Shown: positions 9,208 through 18,468 of the stretch, one piece after another | How positions within the stretch are numbered: the stretch's first letter is position 1 | How the letters are laid out: each line of letters opens with the position of its first letter | Assembly (NCBI RefSeq): GCF_000421745.1 | Contig: NZ_ATXP01000008.1 | Coordinates: forward strand, 54,732 to 118,731 | Length of the DNA: 64,000 bases | Direction of reading: 5' to 3' | DNA from: Nesterenkonia alba DSM 19423 | GTDB taxonomy: Bacteria > Actinomycetota > Actinomycetes > Actinomycetales > Micrococcaceae | The notes under the pieces: generated by a model | Seen by the model: only the letters and a program-made list of their open reading frames with translations | Told to the model about the DNA's origin: nothing | The model's database searches: none | Translations under genes and position numbers: made by a program

Positions 9208-10209
9208 TCAGGCGGCGTCGTCGGTGTGTCCTGGCTGCCAGGGTGGGGAGGCCTGCGGGGCAGGGCCGAGCTCGCGCAGTAGCTCCCCCATACGGGCATA
9301 GGCCCGATTGCGGTAGCGCACGACGTCGGCAGCGGTCTCCTCAGGAAAGTCACCGGTCCAGCCGGCGCCATTTTTGAGTCCGTGGCGCCCCTGACTGACC
9401 GCCTCCCGGAGTAACTCCGGCCGGCTCATCCGAGATCCGTAGGCCTCGGCGAGGGTGCCAAAGCCGTTGTTGTACACATCGAGACCGGCCTGATCGGCGA
9501 TGGCGAAAGGTCCGAAGAAACCTAGTCGGAAACCGAAGGTGGTCCGCACGATGGTGTCGACATCCTCCATGGTGGCCACCTGCTCTTCAACAATGGAGCA
9601 GGCCTCCTTCAATAGGGCGTACTGCAGTCGGTTCAAAGCCATCCCCGGCCGATCGGCGACCTGGGCTCCCTCTTTGCCAGTGCGTTGCAGTAGATCCTTC
9701 ACCGCGGCGATGGCCTGCGGACTGGTGGCTTCCCCGGCGACCAGTTCCACCCCGGGGATGAACGGGGCCGGGTTGGAGTAGTGCACGGTGAGGAACCGTT
9801 CTGGATGCTGTACGGCCGGGGCGAGCACCGCCACCGGGATCGTGGAGGTGTTGGTGCCGATGATCGCCTCCGGGTCGGCGTGAGCTGAGATCCGTGCCAG
9901 CACCTCGGTCTTGACCTCCGGGGATTCGAAGACCGCCTCTTCGATGAAGTCCACCCCGGCCACTGCGGTCTCCAGGCTCTGCCCCGCGCGCAGGTGCTCA
10001 GCGATCGTGGCTGCCGCCCCTGAGGGGTAGAGGCCCTGGTCCTCGAAGTCTTCAGCCTCACGGAGCAGCCGCTGCAGACCCCGCTGGGTGGCCTCCGGGT
10101 CGACGTCGACGATTGTGGTGTCCAGCCCGGCCAGTGCCAGGGTCTGGGCGATTCCTCCGCCCATGTAGCCGGCGCCGACGACGGTCACGGTGTGGATGGA
10201 CTCTCTCAT
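9208..10209 (-). CDS. 3-hydroxyacyl-CoA dehydrogenase family, lambda-crystallin/gulonate dehydrogenase-like
   Basis: A 333-aa NAD-dependent dehydrogenase. N-terminal Rossmann motif VVGAGYMGGGIAQ (10-22); catalytic pair His143 and Glu155 in HYSNPAPFIPGVE; and the ALNRLQYALLKEA helix typical of lambda-crystallin/L-gulonate 3-dehydrogenases. It lacks the crotonase part of fatty-acid multifunctional enzymes. The setting is sugar catabolism, so oxidation of the 3-hydroxyl of an aldonate to a 3-keto acid is the best guess; a beta-oxidation role is less likely. Its ATG overlaps the stop of the preceding TIM-barrel gene (ATGA). Confidence 0.82.
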   Translation of the reverse strand: MRESIHTVTVVGAGYMGGGIAQTLALAGLDTTIVDVDPEATQRGLQRLLREAEDFEDQGLYPSGAAATIAEHLRAGQSLETAVAGVDFIEEAVFESPEVKTEVLARISAHADPEAIIGTNTSTIPVAVLAPAVQHPERFLTVHYSNPAPFIPGVELVAGEATSPQAIAAVKDLLQRTGKEGAQVADRPGMALNRLQYALLKEACSIVEEQVATMEDVDTIVRTTFGFRLGFFGPFAIADQAGLDVYNNGFGTLAEAYGSRMSRPELLREAVSQGRHGLKNGAGWTGDFPEETAADVVRYRNRAYARMGELLRELGPAPQASPPWQPGHTDDAA

Positions 10210-11162
10210 GGGGTGTCAGTGCTTTCTGTGGTGCGGGAATGAGGCGGCAGGGCCGAGCGTAGAACCTGGCGGATGTAGTCCCGGTTCTCCGCACAGACCC
10301 CGATGGAGTCAGAGCCGTAGTGCTCACAGCAGAAGGGGCCGGTGAACCCCAGTTCCAGCGCCCGCCGGATGACGGCCCGGTAATTGATGATTCCGTGCTT
10401 TAAGGGAACCGGGGCGGAGTGGTAGCTGCCGGTCGCCGGGTCTTCATCCCGGATGTAGTTCTTGATGTGCCAGAAGTTCGTATAAGGCAGTACGGCCTCA
10501 AACATCTCGCCATAGGCGGGCATGGGGCGGTGCAGACGGATGAGGTTACCCAGATCCGGGTTGAGCCCGACGGCGGGGTGGTCAACATCGGTGACGAACT
10601 CCACCGCTTTTTCCGGGGTGCCAATGAAGGTGTCCTCGTACATCTCCAGGCTGATCTCGATGCCGATCTCGGCAGCGTGCTCGGCCAGTTCGCGGATCCG
10701 GGCCACGGCCAGTGGGCGCAGGGCGGGGTCATCGTGGTGGCCTTCGGCCAGCCAGAACCACAGCGCCCGCTGTTGAGCCTCGGTGAGGGCCTGCATGAAC
10801 CCGGTGTTGACAATGGTGGCACCGAACTCGGGGGCCAGGTCGATGAGTCGGTGAGCCCCGGCGAGATTCTCCTCTCCGTGCGTGGCATCTACCACGGAGC
10901 TGCGCGTCATGGAGATCGAACTGATGCTCAGCCCCTGGTCGGCCAGGACCTGTCGGAACTCTGTGAGCCGATTCTCCCTCAGGCGGTGCAGGGGGAGCCA
11001 GGCATCTGTGGGGTCGATATGGGTGAACCCGAGTTCACGCACCTGCCGTAGGTGATCGGCCCACACCGAGGCGGGAGCCTCGGTGAGAGGAGTGCCGTCT
11101 GCGGTCTGCCCGCCGAAGGGGAGCATATTGCAGGCGATAGGCCACGCATCCGCTGTGAACAT
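10206..11162 (-). CDS. Sugar phosphate isomerase/epimerase-like TIM-barrel protein
   Basis: First gene of the four-gene operon, 318 aa. It has the xylose-isomerase-like TIM barrel (AP endonuclease family 2): IDPTDAWLPLHRL near the start, EISLEMYEDTFIG, VGLNPDLGNLIRL, FWHIKNYIRD and GPFCCEHYG supply the metal-binding Glu, Asp, His and Glu. The ATG at 11162 is preferred over an upstream ATG because GGAAAGGAA lies just before it. Members act as isomerases, epimerases, dehydratases or decarboxylases; next to a 3-hydroxyacid dehydrogenase a 3-ketoaldonate decarboxylase role is attractive but inferred. A minus-strand TTGACA at 11223-11218 with GAAGAT 18 nt downstream is a possible promoter. Confidence 0.82.
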   Translation of the reverse strand: MFTADAWPIACNMLPFGGQTADGTPLTEAPASVWADHLRQVRELGFTHIDPTDAWLPLHRLRENRLTEFRQVLADQGLSISSISMTRSSVVDATHGEENLAGAHRLIDLAPEFGATIVNTGFMQALTEAQQRALWFWLAEGHHDDPALRPLAVARIRELAEHAAEIGIEISLEMYEDTFIGTPEKAVEFVTDVDHPAVGLNPDLGNLIRLHRPMPAYGEMFEAVLPYTNFWHIKNYIRDEDPATGSYHSAPVPLKHGIINYRAVIRRALELGFTGPFCCEHYGSDSIGVCAENRDYIRQVLRSALPPHSRTTESTDTP

Positions 11163-11169
11163 CTGTTCC
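11156..11169. promoter_or_regulatory. Operator-like site over the start codon of the TIM-barrel gene
   Basis: TGAACATCTGTTCC matches 12 of 14 positions of the palindrome at 6847-6860 and spans the start codon and ribosome-site edge. Binding here would block initiation or elongation. The coding constraint makes coincidence possible. Confidence 0.45.
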
Positions 11170-11315
11170 TTTCCAAATGTGCAGATGCTGAATATCTTCT
11201 GGTAACCCACATCACATTGTCAAGACGTGGGGTGAGGAGAGGTGGCGGCGTCGGCCCCTTCTGGGACCCGCGGACCGCACGGTGAGGGGTGTCGCAGGTG
11301 TGGATGCAGTCGGTG

Positions 11316-12245
11316 TTACAAGGAGCGGTCGATAGCCCGGGCGGTCACTTCATCGGTGACCAAGACGGTGAACCAGCCGGTCTTCGCCGCGACCAGGATG
11401 CTGGGGGCCTTATGTGTGCCCACTGCCGCAGCAATCCGATGGGGGACGGCCCGCAGGGTCTCACCGGGGATGCGCACCATGCGTTCATTGCCGGGGAAGG
11501 TCACCTCGTGGCCCTCTTGGTCGAAGAAAGCCAGGCAGACATCACCAATGGACTTGGCGAGATTCGGATGATCCCGCGGCACGGTGCGGGCGATGGACTG
11601 CCGGGACAGTGGTGGAGCGCCGACGCCGATCAGTGCGACCTTCGCCGAGGCCCAGTCCTCTTGGATCTGCTGGAACCCCGGATCGTCCTGGAGGGCCTCG
11701 AGGAGCGCCTCGGAGGGAAGTGATGGAGCGAAGAGGTAGTGCGGATACCCTCCGGAGGTGGCGGTGAACATCCGCACCACTTCATTGGTCTGGTGCCAGG
11801 GGTCGGGTTCGGCCTGTCCGCCGACAGTGGGGGCCACGATGACTCCGGAGAAATTGCCGAGCCGCTGCTGGGCCAAGGCGTAGGTCGTTTCCCCGGAGGC
11901 GATGAGCATGACATCCCCGGTCGTCAGACCCGTGGTGGACAAGGCTTGGCGCGTGGCGGAGCCCAGTCCCAAACCCATGCGGGTGGACTGGTCTCCGGGG
12001 GCGATGTGGACAGCCTCGAGCTGCAGCGCTTTCTTGAGTCGCTGGCTGAGCTCATCGGTGCGGTTGGCTGTGGGGCGGTGCACTGTGATCTCCACAATGC
12101 CGGCCTCGCGGGCTTCGGCGAGCATGCGGCTGACCGAGGGGCGGGAGACGTTGAGCTGTTGGGCGATCTCCGCCTGGGTGGCGCCCTGTTCGTAGTAGAG
12201 CTGGGCGGCACGGTAGAGCCGATCGGTCTCTGAGATGGTGTTCAC
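11316..12245 (-). CDS. SorC/DeoR-superfamily sugar-responsive transcriptional regulator
   Basis: A 309-aa regulator. Residues 8-60 are a helix-turn-helix (QAEIAQQLNVSRPSVSRMLA), followed by the SorC-type effector domain (about 65-305) that binds phosphorylated sugars. The GTG start has the ribosome site GGGAGGCG. It lies between the catabolic operon and the divergent kinase gene. A near-perfect copy of the palindrome lies in the shared 153-bp promoter gap, where it would overlap the regulator's own -35 (TGAACA, then TACGAT at 12289-12284), implying autoregulation. The effector is probably a sugar phosphate of the pathway (family knowledge). Confidence 0.88.
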   Translation of the reverse strand: MNTISETDRLYRAAQLYYEQGATQAEIAQQLNVSRPSVSRMLAEAREAGIVEITVHRPTANRTDELSQRLKKALQLEAVHIAPGDQSTRMGLGLGSATRQALSTTGLTTGDVMLIASGETTYALAQQRLGNFSGVIVAPTVGGQAEPDPWHQTNEVVRMFTATSGGYPHYLFAPSLPSEALLEALQDDPGFQQIQEDWASAKVALIGVGAPPLSRQSIARTVPRDHPNLAKSIGDVCLAFFDQEGHEVTFPGNERMVRIPGETLRAVPHRIAAAVGTHKAPSILVAAKTGWFTVLVTDEVTARAIDRSL

Positions 12246-12299
12246 CGCCTCCCTGTGGATCAGTGGGACTGCCGATGAGCGTCATCGTACACCGCAGAG

Positions 12300-12313
12300 T
12301 GAACACATGTTCA
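12300..12313. promoter_or_regulatory. Operator in the divergent SorC regulator / kinase promoter
   Basis: TGAACACATGTTCA, one change from a perfect palindrome and one change from the site at 6847. A weaker copy follows immediately (TTAACGAGTGTTCT, 12314-12327), giving two helical-turn-spaced sites. A possible kinase -10 TAGGCT lies at 12336-12341. Confidence 0.6.
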
Positions 12314-12398
12314 TTAACGAGTGTTCTGAGCGTGATAGGCTGACGTCTGTAGTGATTCCCATCACATAACATGCCTGGTCAGTGAAGGAGTCAAGGCG

Positions 12399-14129
12399 AT
12401 GACCGTCATCTTCAACGATCCCGCCCGGTTCATGGAGGATCAGCTTTCCGGCTTCCTCACTCTCTATGGGGACCGATTGCGCGGGGTCGACGGCGGCGTG
12501 GTCGTACCCGATGTCGCTTCCCGGGGTGAGGTGGCAGTGGTGCTCGGTGGCGGGTCCGGGCACTATCCCGCCTTCGCCGGACTGGTTGGGCCGGGCTTCG
12601 CCCACGGCGCGGTGGTCGGCAATATCTTCACCTCCCCCTCAGCTCGTTGGGCCTGCACCGTCGGCCGAGCCGCCGACGCCGGCCGCGGAGTGATCTTCAC
12701 CTTTGGCAACTACGCCGGTGACGTCATGAACTTCACCCTCGCGGCCCGTCGTCTGGCCGAAGAAGGCATTGATGCCCGGCTGGTCATCGTCACCGACGAC
12801 ATCGCCTCCGCGGACGATCCCGCACAGCGCCGCGGAATCGCCGGGGATTTCACCGTCTTCAAGGTACTTGGCGCCGCCGCGGCCGAGGGACTGGACCTCG
12901 ATGCGGTACAGCAGGCCGGGCAACGAGCCAATGACGCCACCCGCACCCTGGGGGTGGCCTTCTCCGGATGCACGATGCCCGGTGCCTCCACGCCCCTGTT
13001 CGACGTGCCGGAAGGACACATGGGTCTGGGGCTGGGTATCCACGGTGAGCCCGGCATCGAGGACGTTCCGTTGATGAGCGCCGATGAGCTGGCCGAACTC
13101 CTCGTCACGCGTCTCCTAGCGGAGACTCCGCCTCAAGCCACCGGAGGCAAGGTGGCCGCCATCCTCAACGGACTCGGCACCACCAAGTACGAAGAACTCT
13201 TCCTGCTGTGGGGAGCGATCGCCCGGCTGCTGGCCGCTCAGGGGCTGGAGGTGGTGGAGCCCGAGGTCGGAGAACTGGTCACCAGTCTCGATATGGGCGG
13301 CTGCTCGTTGACGCTGATGTGGCTCGACGAGGACCTCGAACGGTGGTGGCGAGCTGACGCCTACACCCCCGCGTTCCGTCGAGTGGGCCGTGGCCTGCCG
13401 GGGCCCTCCGATCCGGCAGCCTCCACCACGGAGGGTGACCCACTGGAGTCCATCCCGCAGGCCAGCCCTGCCGGAGCAGAATGTGCAGCCGCGATCCGCA
13501 CTGCAGTGGTCGATATCGCTGAGATGGTGGCCGCCTCCAGTCAGGAGTGGGGACGTATCGATGCGGTCGCCGGGGACGGGGACCACGGCCGCGGCATGCT
13601 GCGCGGGATCCGGGCTGCTGAGGCGGCCATCGCCGAAACGCCCACGCACGCCGGACCTTCCGCGCTCCTGCGTGCCGCTGGACGAGCATGGGCCGACGAC
13701 GCCGGCGGCACCTCCGGAGTGCTCTGGGGTGCGGCACTGGAAGCTGCAGCCGGCACACTCGATGACCAGGCGCAGCGTTACACCGCCACCGATGCAGCCC
13801 ACGCCGCAGACGCCTTCCTCGCCGCGATGAAGGAACTCGGCGGGGCCCAACCGGGAGATAAAACTCTCCTTGATGCGGCCGGGCCCTTCACCGAGGCGCT
13901 CCGGGCGGGCCTTCATGCCGGAGAGGGCTTGCATGCCGCCTGGAGCCAGGCCGCCACGGAGGCTGAACGTGCCGCTGGTGCCACCGCCGAGCTACGCCCT
14001 GCCGTGGGACGTGCCCGACCCCTGGCGGAGAAAAGCATCGGTACCCCGGACCCCGGGGCGATGTCGATGGCCGCCATCCTGGCCGCCATCGGCAGACACA
14101 TCGCAGACACCAAGGAGGCGGGGCATTGA
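12399..14129 (+). CDS. ATP-dependent dihydroxyacetone-kinase family kinase (DhaK-DhaL fusion)
   Basis: A 576-aa single-chain kinase. The DhaK domain (1-330) shows GGGSGHYP (50-57) and His215 in GLGIHGEPG, the residue that covalently holds the ketose as a hemiaminal. The DhaL domain (about 360-570) has the Mg-ATP motif GDGDHG (392-397). Such fusions phosphorylate dihydroxyacetone or, in tetritol pathways, D- or L-erythrulose (DerK, LerK). The adjoining RpiB-like gene overlaps its stop by 4 bp, exactly the derK-derI type pairing, so a tetrulose kinase is more likely than a triose kinase (inference). It is divergent from the SorC regulator and shares its operator. Confidence 0.88.
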   Translation: MTVIFNDPARFMEDQLSGFLTLYGDRLRGVDGGVVVPDVASRGEVAVVLGGGSGHYPAFAGLVGPGFAHGAVVGNIFTSPSARWACTVGRAADAGRGVIFTFGNYAGDVMNFTLAARRLAEEGIDARLVIVTDDIASADDPAQRRGIAGDFTVFKVLGAAAAEGLDLDAVQQAGQRANDATRTLGVAFSGCTMPGASTPLFDVPEGHMGLGLGIHGEPGIEDVPLMSADELAELLVTRLLAETPPQATGGKVAAILNGLGTTKYEELFLLWGAIARLLAAQGLEVVEPEVGELVTSLDMGGCSLTLMWLDEDLERWWRADAYTPAFRRVGRGLPGPSDPAASTTEGDPLESIPQASPAGAECAAAIRTAVVDIAEMVAASSQEWGRIDAVAGDGDHGRGMLRGIRAAEAAIAETPTHAGPSALLRAAGRAWADDAGGTSGVLWGAALEAAAGTLDDQAQRYTATDAAHAADAFLAAMKELGGAQPGDKTLLDAAGPFTEALRAGLHAGEGLHAAWSQAATEAERAAGATAELRPAVGRARPLAEKSIGTPDPGAMSMAAILAAIGRHIADTKEAGH

Positions 14130-14611
14130 CGGAATCGGGGCAGCAACGCCTGAGAATCGTCGTCGGGTCCGACGACGCCGGATACGACTACAAGGAAGCC
14201 TTACGGGCCGATTTCGCTGCCGATGACCGGGTCAGCGAGGTTATCGATATGGGGGTCGGCTCCGATGAAGCCACTCCCTACCCGAATATCGCCATTGCTG
14301 CGGCGGAGAAGATCGCCGCCGGGGACGCCGACCGGGCCCTGCTGATCTGCGGCACCGGACTGGGGGTGGCGATCTCCGCGAATAAAGTTCCCGGTATCCG
14401 GGCGGTGACCGCCCATGATTCCTACTCGGTGGAACGCTCCGTGCTGTCGAATAACGCCCAGATCCTCTGTATGGGGCAACGGGTCGTCGGCCGGGAGCTG
14501 GCCCGGAAGCTCGCCGGCGAATGGCTGGATTACCACTTCGACCCGCAGAGCCCCTCGGCGGCCAAAGTTGAGGTCATCACCGGTTATGAGCAGACCGGCA
14601 CCTGCTGTTGA
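14126..14611 (+). CDS. RpiB/LacAB-family sugar-phosphate isomerase
   Basis: A 161-aa aldose-ketose isomerase of the ribose-5-phosphate isomerase B family: [16 protein letters not shown] at the N-terminus, [15 protein letters not shown] (the phosphate and active-site loop with a Cys), then [26 protein letters not shown]. The start is TTG overlapping the kinase stop, behind AAGGAGG. Because the gene is coupled to a DHA-kinase-type gene, the likely reaction is D-erythrulose 4-phosphate to D-erythrose 4-phosphate (as DerI), feeding the pentose phosphate pathway; classical RpiB activity is the alternative. Confidence 0.87.
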   Translation: MTESGQQRLRIVVGSDDAGYDYKEALRADFAADDRVSEVIDMGVGSDEATPYPNIAIAAAEKIAAGDADRALLICGTGLGVAISANKVPGIRAVTAHDSYSVERSVLSNNAQILCMGQRVVGRELARKLAGEWLDYHFDPQSPSAAKVEVITGYEQTGTCC

Positions 14612-14638
14612 TCTGCGGAAATATGCGTATGACGTTGC

Positions 14639-14680
14639 GTGACGACATGTAGCGTCACCTTCGGCCTGCTGTTCTAGCGT
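14639..14680 (+). promoter_or_regulatory. Promoter/operator region of the sulfate importer
   Basis: An inverted repeat GTGACG...CGTCAC (14639-14658, 8-nt spacer) overlaps a TAGCGT -10-like hexamer (14650-14655); a second TAGCGT lies at 14675-14680, 37 nt before the start codon. The repeat could be the site of a sulfur or cysteine regulator (inference). Confidence 0.4.
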
Positions 14681-14717
14681 GTCCCGGGATTACCCGGTGC
14701 GCTCAAGGAGGACACGC

Positions 14718-15746
14718 ATGGCCCGGACAGCTCGCCGCCGCGCGGCGGCACTGCGCGGTGCCGGCAGTCTGCTGGCCCTCGCTACGCTGGTCGGCTGCGC
14801 CGCCGGCGGGGGAGAGAACCAGGTCACCATCGTCGGATTCGCGGTACCCGCCGAGGCCAACGAGGCCGTCGGCGAGGCTTTCGCCGCCACCGAGCAGGGC
14901 CAGGGTGTCACCTTCGCCACCTCCTACGGCGCCTCCGGGGACCAATCCCGGGCTGTGGCCAACGGTCTGCCCGGGGAATTCGTTCACTTCTCGATCGAAC
15001 CCGACGTCACACGGCTCGTCGAGGCCGGCATGGTCGCCGACGACTGGAACGCCGCAGAGAACCGCGGCATGGTGACCGACTCCGTCGTCGTCCTGGTGGT
15101 CCGGGAAGGCAATCCGAAGAACATCACCGACTGGGAAGACCTTGCCCGTGAGGATGTCGGCATTGTCACCCCCAACCCCGGCTCCTCGGGGGCGGCCCGC
15201 TGGAACATTCTGGCCGCCTGGGCCTCAGTACTGCAGTCCGGCGGGAACGAGGACGACGCCGCCGAGTACATGGAGCAGCTCATCAGCAACGTCCACGCCT
15301 TCCCCGGCTCCGGACGGGATGCCACCACCGCATTCCTCGACGGCACCGGAGACGTGCTGCTCTCCTATGAGAACGAGGCCATTCTGGGCCGTCAGGCTGG
15401 TGAGGACTATGACTACATCGTCCCCGACCGCAGCCTGCTCATCGAGAACCCCGCGGCAGTGACCGAAGATGCACCCCAGGCGGCCCACGACTTCCTCGAC
15501 TTCGCTTTAAGCCCCGAAGGCCAAGCAATCTACGCCGAATACGGATTCCGTCCGCTGCGGCATCTCGCCGACGAGGTCGAGATCGGCGAGATCGACGGCG
15601 TCAATGATCCTGCCGATCCATTCCCTGAGGTGGAGGAGTTGTGGACCATCGATGAGCACTTCGGCGGCTGGGACGCCGTCGTCGAGGAGTTCTTCGACAC
15701 CGACGGTGTCATCACCGAGATCATCGAAGAATCGGGGATGAACTAA
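14718..15746 (+). CDS. Sulfate/thiosulfate-binding lipoprotein
   Basis: Periplasmic-type binding protein of the sulfate permease, 342 aa, Sbp/CysP family. The start ATG follows AAGGAGG by 7 nt, 13 codons inside a longer frame. Lipobox LVGC near residue 25 predicts membrane anchoring. Family motifs include the SYGASGDQSRAVANGLPG segment, an FSIEPDVTRL loop and NPGSSGAARW, the oxyanion-binding part. It is the first gene of a four-gene operon with one-base or overlapping junctions. Molybdate specificity is less likely because the permease comes as a CysT/CysW pair. Confidence 0.9.
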   Translation: MARTARRRAAALRGAGSLLALATLVGCAAGGGENQVTIVGFAVPAEANEAVGEAFAATEQGQGVTFATSYGASGDQSRAVANGLPGEFVHFSIEPDVTRLVEAGMVADDWNAAENRGMVTDSVVVLVVREGNPKNITDWEDLAREDVGIVTPNPGSSGAARWNILAAWASVLQSGGNEDDAAEYMEQLISNVHAFPGSGRDATTAFLDGTGDVLLSYENEAILGRQAGEDYDYIVPDRSLLIENPAAVTEDAPQAAHDFLDFALSPEGQAIYAEYGFRPLRHLADEVEIGEIDGVNDPADPFPEVEELWTIDEHFGGWDAVVEEFFDTDGVITEIIEESGMN

Positions 15747-16561
15747 TGCGCGCCTCCACCCTGAAACCTCACTCCACCCTGACCCGCCCGGCTTCGGTGG
15801 CCCTGGGGGTCTCCGTGCTGTGGTTCTCCCTGCTGGTGCTGCTGCCCTTAGCGCTGGTGGTGGTCGCCTCAGCCGAAGACGGCTGGGCGGTGTTCTGGGG
15901 AACCCTGACCAATACCCAGACTGCCAACGCCATTCAACTCACCCTCACCGCCGCGGCGGCAGCCACTGCGGTGAACATGGTGATCGGCACCCTCATCGCC
16001 TGGGTGCTGGTCCGCGACCGGTTCCCCGGCAAACGGCTCGTCGAACTGCTCATCGATATTCCCTTCGCCCTGCCTTCCCTGGTCGCCGGATTGGTGCTGC
16101 TGAGCCTCTACGGTCCCAACAGCCCATTGGGGATCAATGTGCTCGGCACCCCGTATTCAGTGTTCCTCGCCGTGCTCTTCGTGACCCTGCCGTTCGTGGT
16201 CCGCACCGTGGAGCCGGTGCTCATCGAACTCGATACCGACGTCGAACAGGCCGCCGAATCCCTCGGTGCCTCCCGGGTCACGACGTTCCGCAGGGTCGTG
16301 CTGCCGGCACTGACCCCCGCCATCGCCGCAGGGGCCACGCTCTCCTTCGCCCGTGGGGTAGGAGAGTTCGGTGCTCTCACACTGCTGACTGGCAACCGGC
16401 CCAATGTCTCCGAAGGTGCCCCCATCCGTATCCAGTCCTACTTAGAAACCGATAACACCGCCGCCGCCGCGGCTGTGGCGGTTTTCCTCCTGCTGGTGGC
16501 CCTGACCGCCATCGGAGTCTTCGATGTGCTCTCGCGGAAGGTGACCCGGCATGCGGACTAG
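15746..16561 (+). CDS. cysT: Sulfate ABC transporter permease CysT
   Basis: A 271-aa integral membrane subunit with about six helices. The EAA-type loop is EQAAESLGASRVTTFRRVVLPAL. The pattern FPGKRLVELLIDIPFALPSLVAGLVLL is typical of CysT. The ATG overlaps the stop of the binding protein by one base (TAATG), and the gene overlaps CysW by 11 bp. It forms the translocation pore with CysW. Confidence 0.92.
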   Translation: MRASTLKPHSTLTRPASVALGVSVLWFSLLVLLPLALVVVASAEDGWAVFWGTLTNTQTANAIQLTLTAAAAATAVNMVIGTLIAWVLVRDRFPGKRLVELLIDIPFALPSLVAGLVLLSLYGPNSPLGINVLGTPYSVFLAVLFVTLPFVVRTVEPVLIELDTDVEQAAESLGASRVTTFRRVVLPALTPAIAAGATLSFARGVGEFGALTLLTGNRPNVSEGAPIRIQSYLETDNTAAAAAVAVFLLLVALTAIGVFDVLSRKVTRHAD

Positions 16562-17360
16562 AACACCGGCATCTGTGGTTCGTATCGGCGTCGTCGTCAT
16601 CTATTTATTTCTGCTGGTCGGCTGGCCGATGGGCCGGGTGGTCCAGGAGACCTTCTTCACCGGAGAGAACTACCTGACCATGGCGCTGGCAGACCCCTCG
16701 CTGCGCAATGCCGTGTGGGTGACCCTGGCCGCTGCGGGCTGCGCGGTGGTGTTCAACACGGTGCTTGGTGTGACCCTGGGCATCCTGCTGGTGCGCTACC
16801 AGTTCCCCGGCAAACGGCTCCTTTCGGCCCTGGCGGATCTGCCCACCTCGGTCTCCCCGATCGTGGTGGGGCTGGCCTTATTGCTGGCCTACGGGCCGGT
16901 GCATGGAGTCCTCGGAGCGCCCTTGGCCGAAGCCGGAGTCCAGCTGATCTTCTCCTTCCCCGGGATTGTGCTTGCGGTGACATTTGTCTCCCTGCCGCTG
17001 GTGCTGCGCGCGGTGATCCCGGTGCTACAGGAGATCGGCACCGACCAGGAAACCGCCGCCCAATCCCTGGGAGCCTCCGGTGGACAAGTGCTGCTGCGTA
17101 TCACCCTGCCCTCGATCCGCTGGGCCGTCGCCTACGGGGTGGTGCTCACCCTGGCTCGGGCCGTGGGCGAATTCGGCGCGGTGCTGGTGGTCTCCGGCGG
17201 CATCGTGAATCAGACCGAGACCGCCACGATCGCTGTCCAGCGGCTTCACCAAGGCTTCGAGACCGGGCAGGCCTACGCTATCGGGTTCCTGTTAGCCCTG
17301 GTGGCGGTGGCTGCCCTGGTCATCGTGACCATCCTGCGTCCCCACGAACGCAACGACTGA
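16551..17360 (+). CDS. cysW: Sulfate ABC transporter permease CysW
   Basis: A 269-aa second pore subunit; about six helices, an EAA loop [24 protein letters not shown] and the [19 protein letters not shown] segment typical of CysW. It starts 11 bp inside cysT, which implies translational coupling and stoichiometric production. Confidence 0.92.
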   Translation: MRTRTPASVVRIGVVVIYLFLLVGWPMGRVVQETFFTGENYLTMALADPSLRNAVWVTLAAAGCAVVFNTVLGVTLGILLVRYQFPGKRLLSALADLPTSVSPIVVGLALLLAYGPVHGVLGAPLAEAGVQLIFSFPGIVLAVTFVSLPLVLRAVIPVLQEIGTDQETAAQSLGASGGQVLLRITLPSIRWAVAYGVVLTLARAVGEFGAVLVVSGGIVNQTETATIAVQRLHQGFETGQAYAIGFLLALVAVAALVIVTILRPHERND

Positions 17361-17370
17361 AGGAGAACTG

Positions 17371-18360
17371 TTGGGTATCGAGATCTCCGGGCTGAGTAAA
17401 CACTATGGCGACTTCGCCGCACTCGAGGACATCACCCTCTCGGTGCCCTCCGGGGGGCTGACCGCCCTGCTGGGCCCTTCCGGTTCGGGTAAGACCACGC
17501 TCCTGCGCATCCTGGGTGGTCAGGAAACGCCCGACGCCGGAACAGTGCACATCGATGGCCGCGACGTCACCCGGGTGCCCGCTCAGCAACGCAATATCGG
17601 GTTCGTCTTTCAGCACTACGCGGCGTTTAAACACATGTCGGTGGCGAAGAACGTCGCCTTCGGACTGGAGATCCGCAAACTTCCCAAGGAACGGATCCGT
17701 CAGCGGGTCGAGGAACTGCTACAGCTGGTCCAACTCGCCCAGCACGGCCACCGGATGCCTTCGCAGCTCTCCGGCGGGCAACGGCAACGCATGGCGCTGG
17801 CCCGGGCGCTGGCGATCGACCCCTCAGTCTTGCTGCTCGATGAGCCCTTTGGTGCTCTCGATGCCAAAGTACGCAAAGAACTGCGGGACTGGCTGCGACG
17901 GTTGCACGACGACGTCCACGTCACCAGCGTCTTCGTCACCCATGACCAAGAGGAAGCCCTTGAGGTCGCCGACACGATCGTGGTGGTCAATGAGGGACGG
18001 ATTGAGCAGGTTGGCACCCCCGATGAGATCTACGACCATCCGGCGACCGACTTCGTCTTCCACTTCATTGGGGAGGCCACCCGGCTCGGAGAGGTGTTAC
18101 TGCGACCCCACGATGTGCTCATCACCGCCGAGGGTGAACAGCATCCTGTCAGTACCGCCCGCGCCGGCACGATCAGCCGGTGGAACCGGGTGGGATTCGA
18201 AATCCGGTTGGAGGTGACCCTCGACGAGGCTGTCCAGCAGGGGCCGGTCCATGTGCAGCTGACTCGTACCGAAGCTCAGGGCCTGGGAATCGGGCCCGGG
18301 GACCGCGTACAGGTGGCCCCGCACCCCAGCGCTGAACTTCGCCCCGCCGGAAGCCATTGA
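17371..18360 (+). CDS. cysA: Sulfate ABC transporter ATP-binding protein CysA
   Basis: A 329-aa ATPase with Walker [10 protein letters not shown], signature [15 protein letters not shown], Walker B VLLLDEPF and the switch His in VFVTHDQEE; the last 90 residues form the TOBE-like regulatory domain of CysA proteins. The start is TTG behind AAGGAGA. It is the last gene of the importer operon; no assimilation enzymes follow, so sulfate reduction genes must be elsewhere. Confidence 0.93.
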   Translation: MGIEISGLSKHYGDFAALEDITLSVPSGGLTALLGPSGSGKTTLLRILGGQETPDAGTVHIDGRDVTRVPAQQRNIGFVFQHYAAFKHMSVAKNVAFGLEIRKLPKERIRQRVEELLQLVQLAQHGHRMPSQLSGGQRQRMALARALAIDPSVLLLDEPFGALDAKVRKELRDWLRRLHDDVHVTSVFVTHDQEEALEVADTIVVVNEGRIEQVGTPDEIYDHPATDFVFHFIGEATRLGEVLLRPHDVLITAEGEQHPVSTARAGTISRWNRVGFEIRLEVTLDEAVQQGPVHVQLTRTEAQGLGIGPGDRVQVAPHPSAELRPAGSH

Positions 18361-18376
18361 GATCCTCAAGCTGGTC

Positions 18377-18410
18377 AGCACCTGGTGTCGTTGAGCACCT
18401 GGTGTCGTTG
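18377..18410. repeat. Two tandem copies of a 17-nt repeat
   Basis: AGCACCTGGTGTCGTTG occurs twice without a gap in the 108-bp space between the convergent cysA and xylB genes, each copy containing the palindrome CACCTGGTG. No better terminator is visible here. Confidence 0.6.
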
Positions 18411-18468
18411 AGCCCTCGATGGTGGTGAGCCTGCGCACCGTTGAGTTCTCGGGCCAGAGACGGGGAGG

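Noticed and set aside
14718..18360. Molybdate or thiosulfate-specific importer
   Set aside because: Two distinct CysT/CysW permeases and a CysA-type ATPase point to sulfate; molybdate systems have one permease. Thiosulfate use in addition remains possible.
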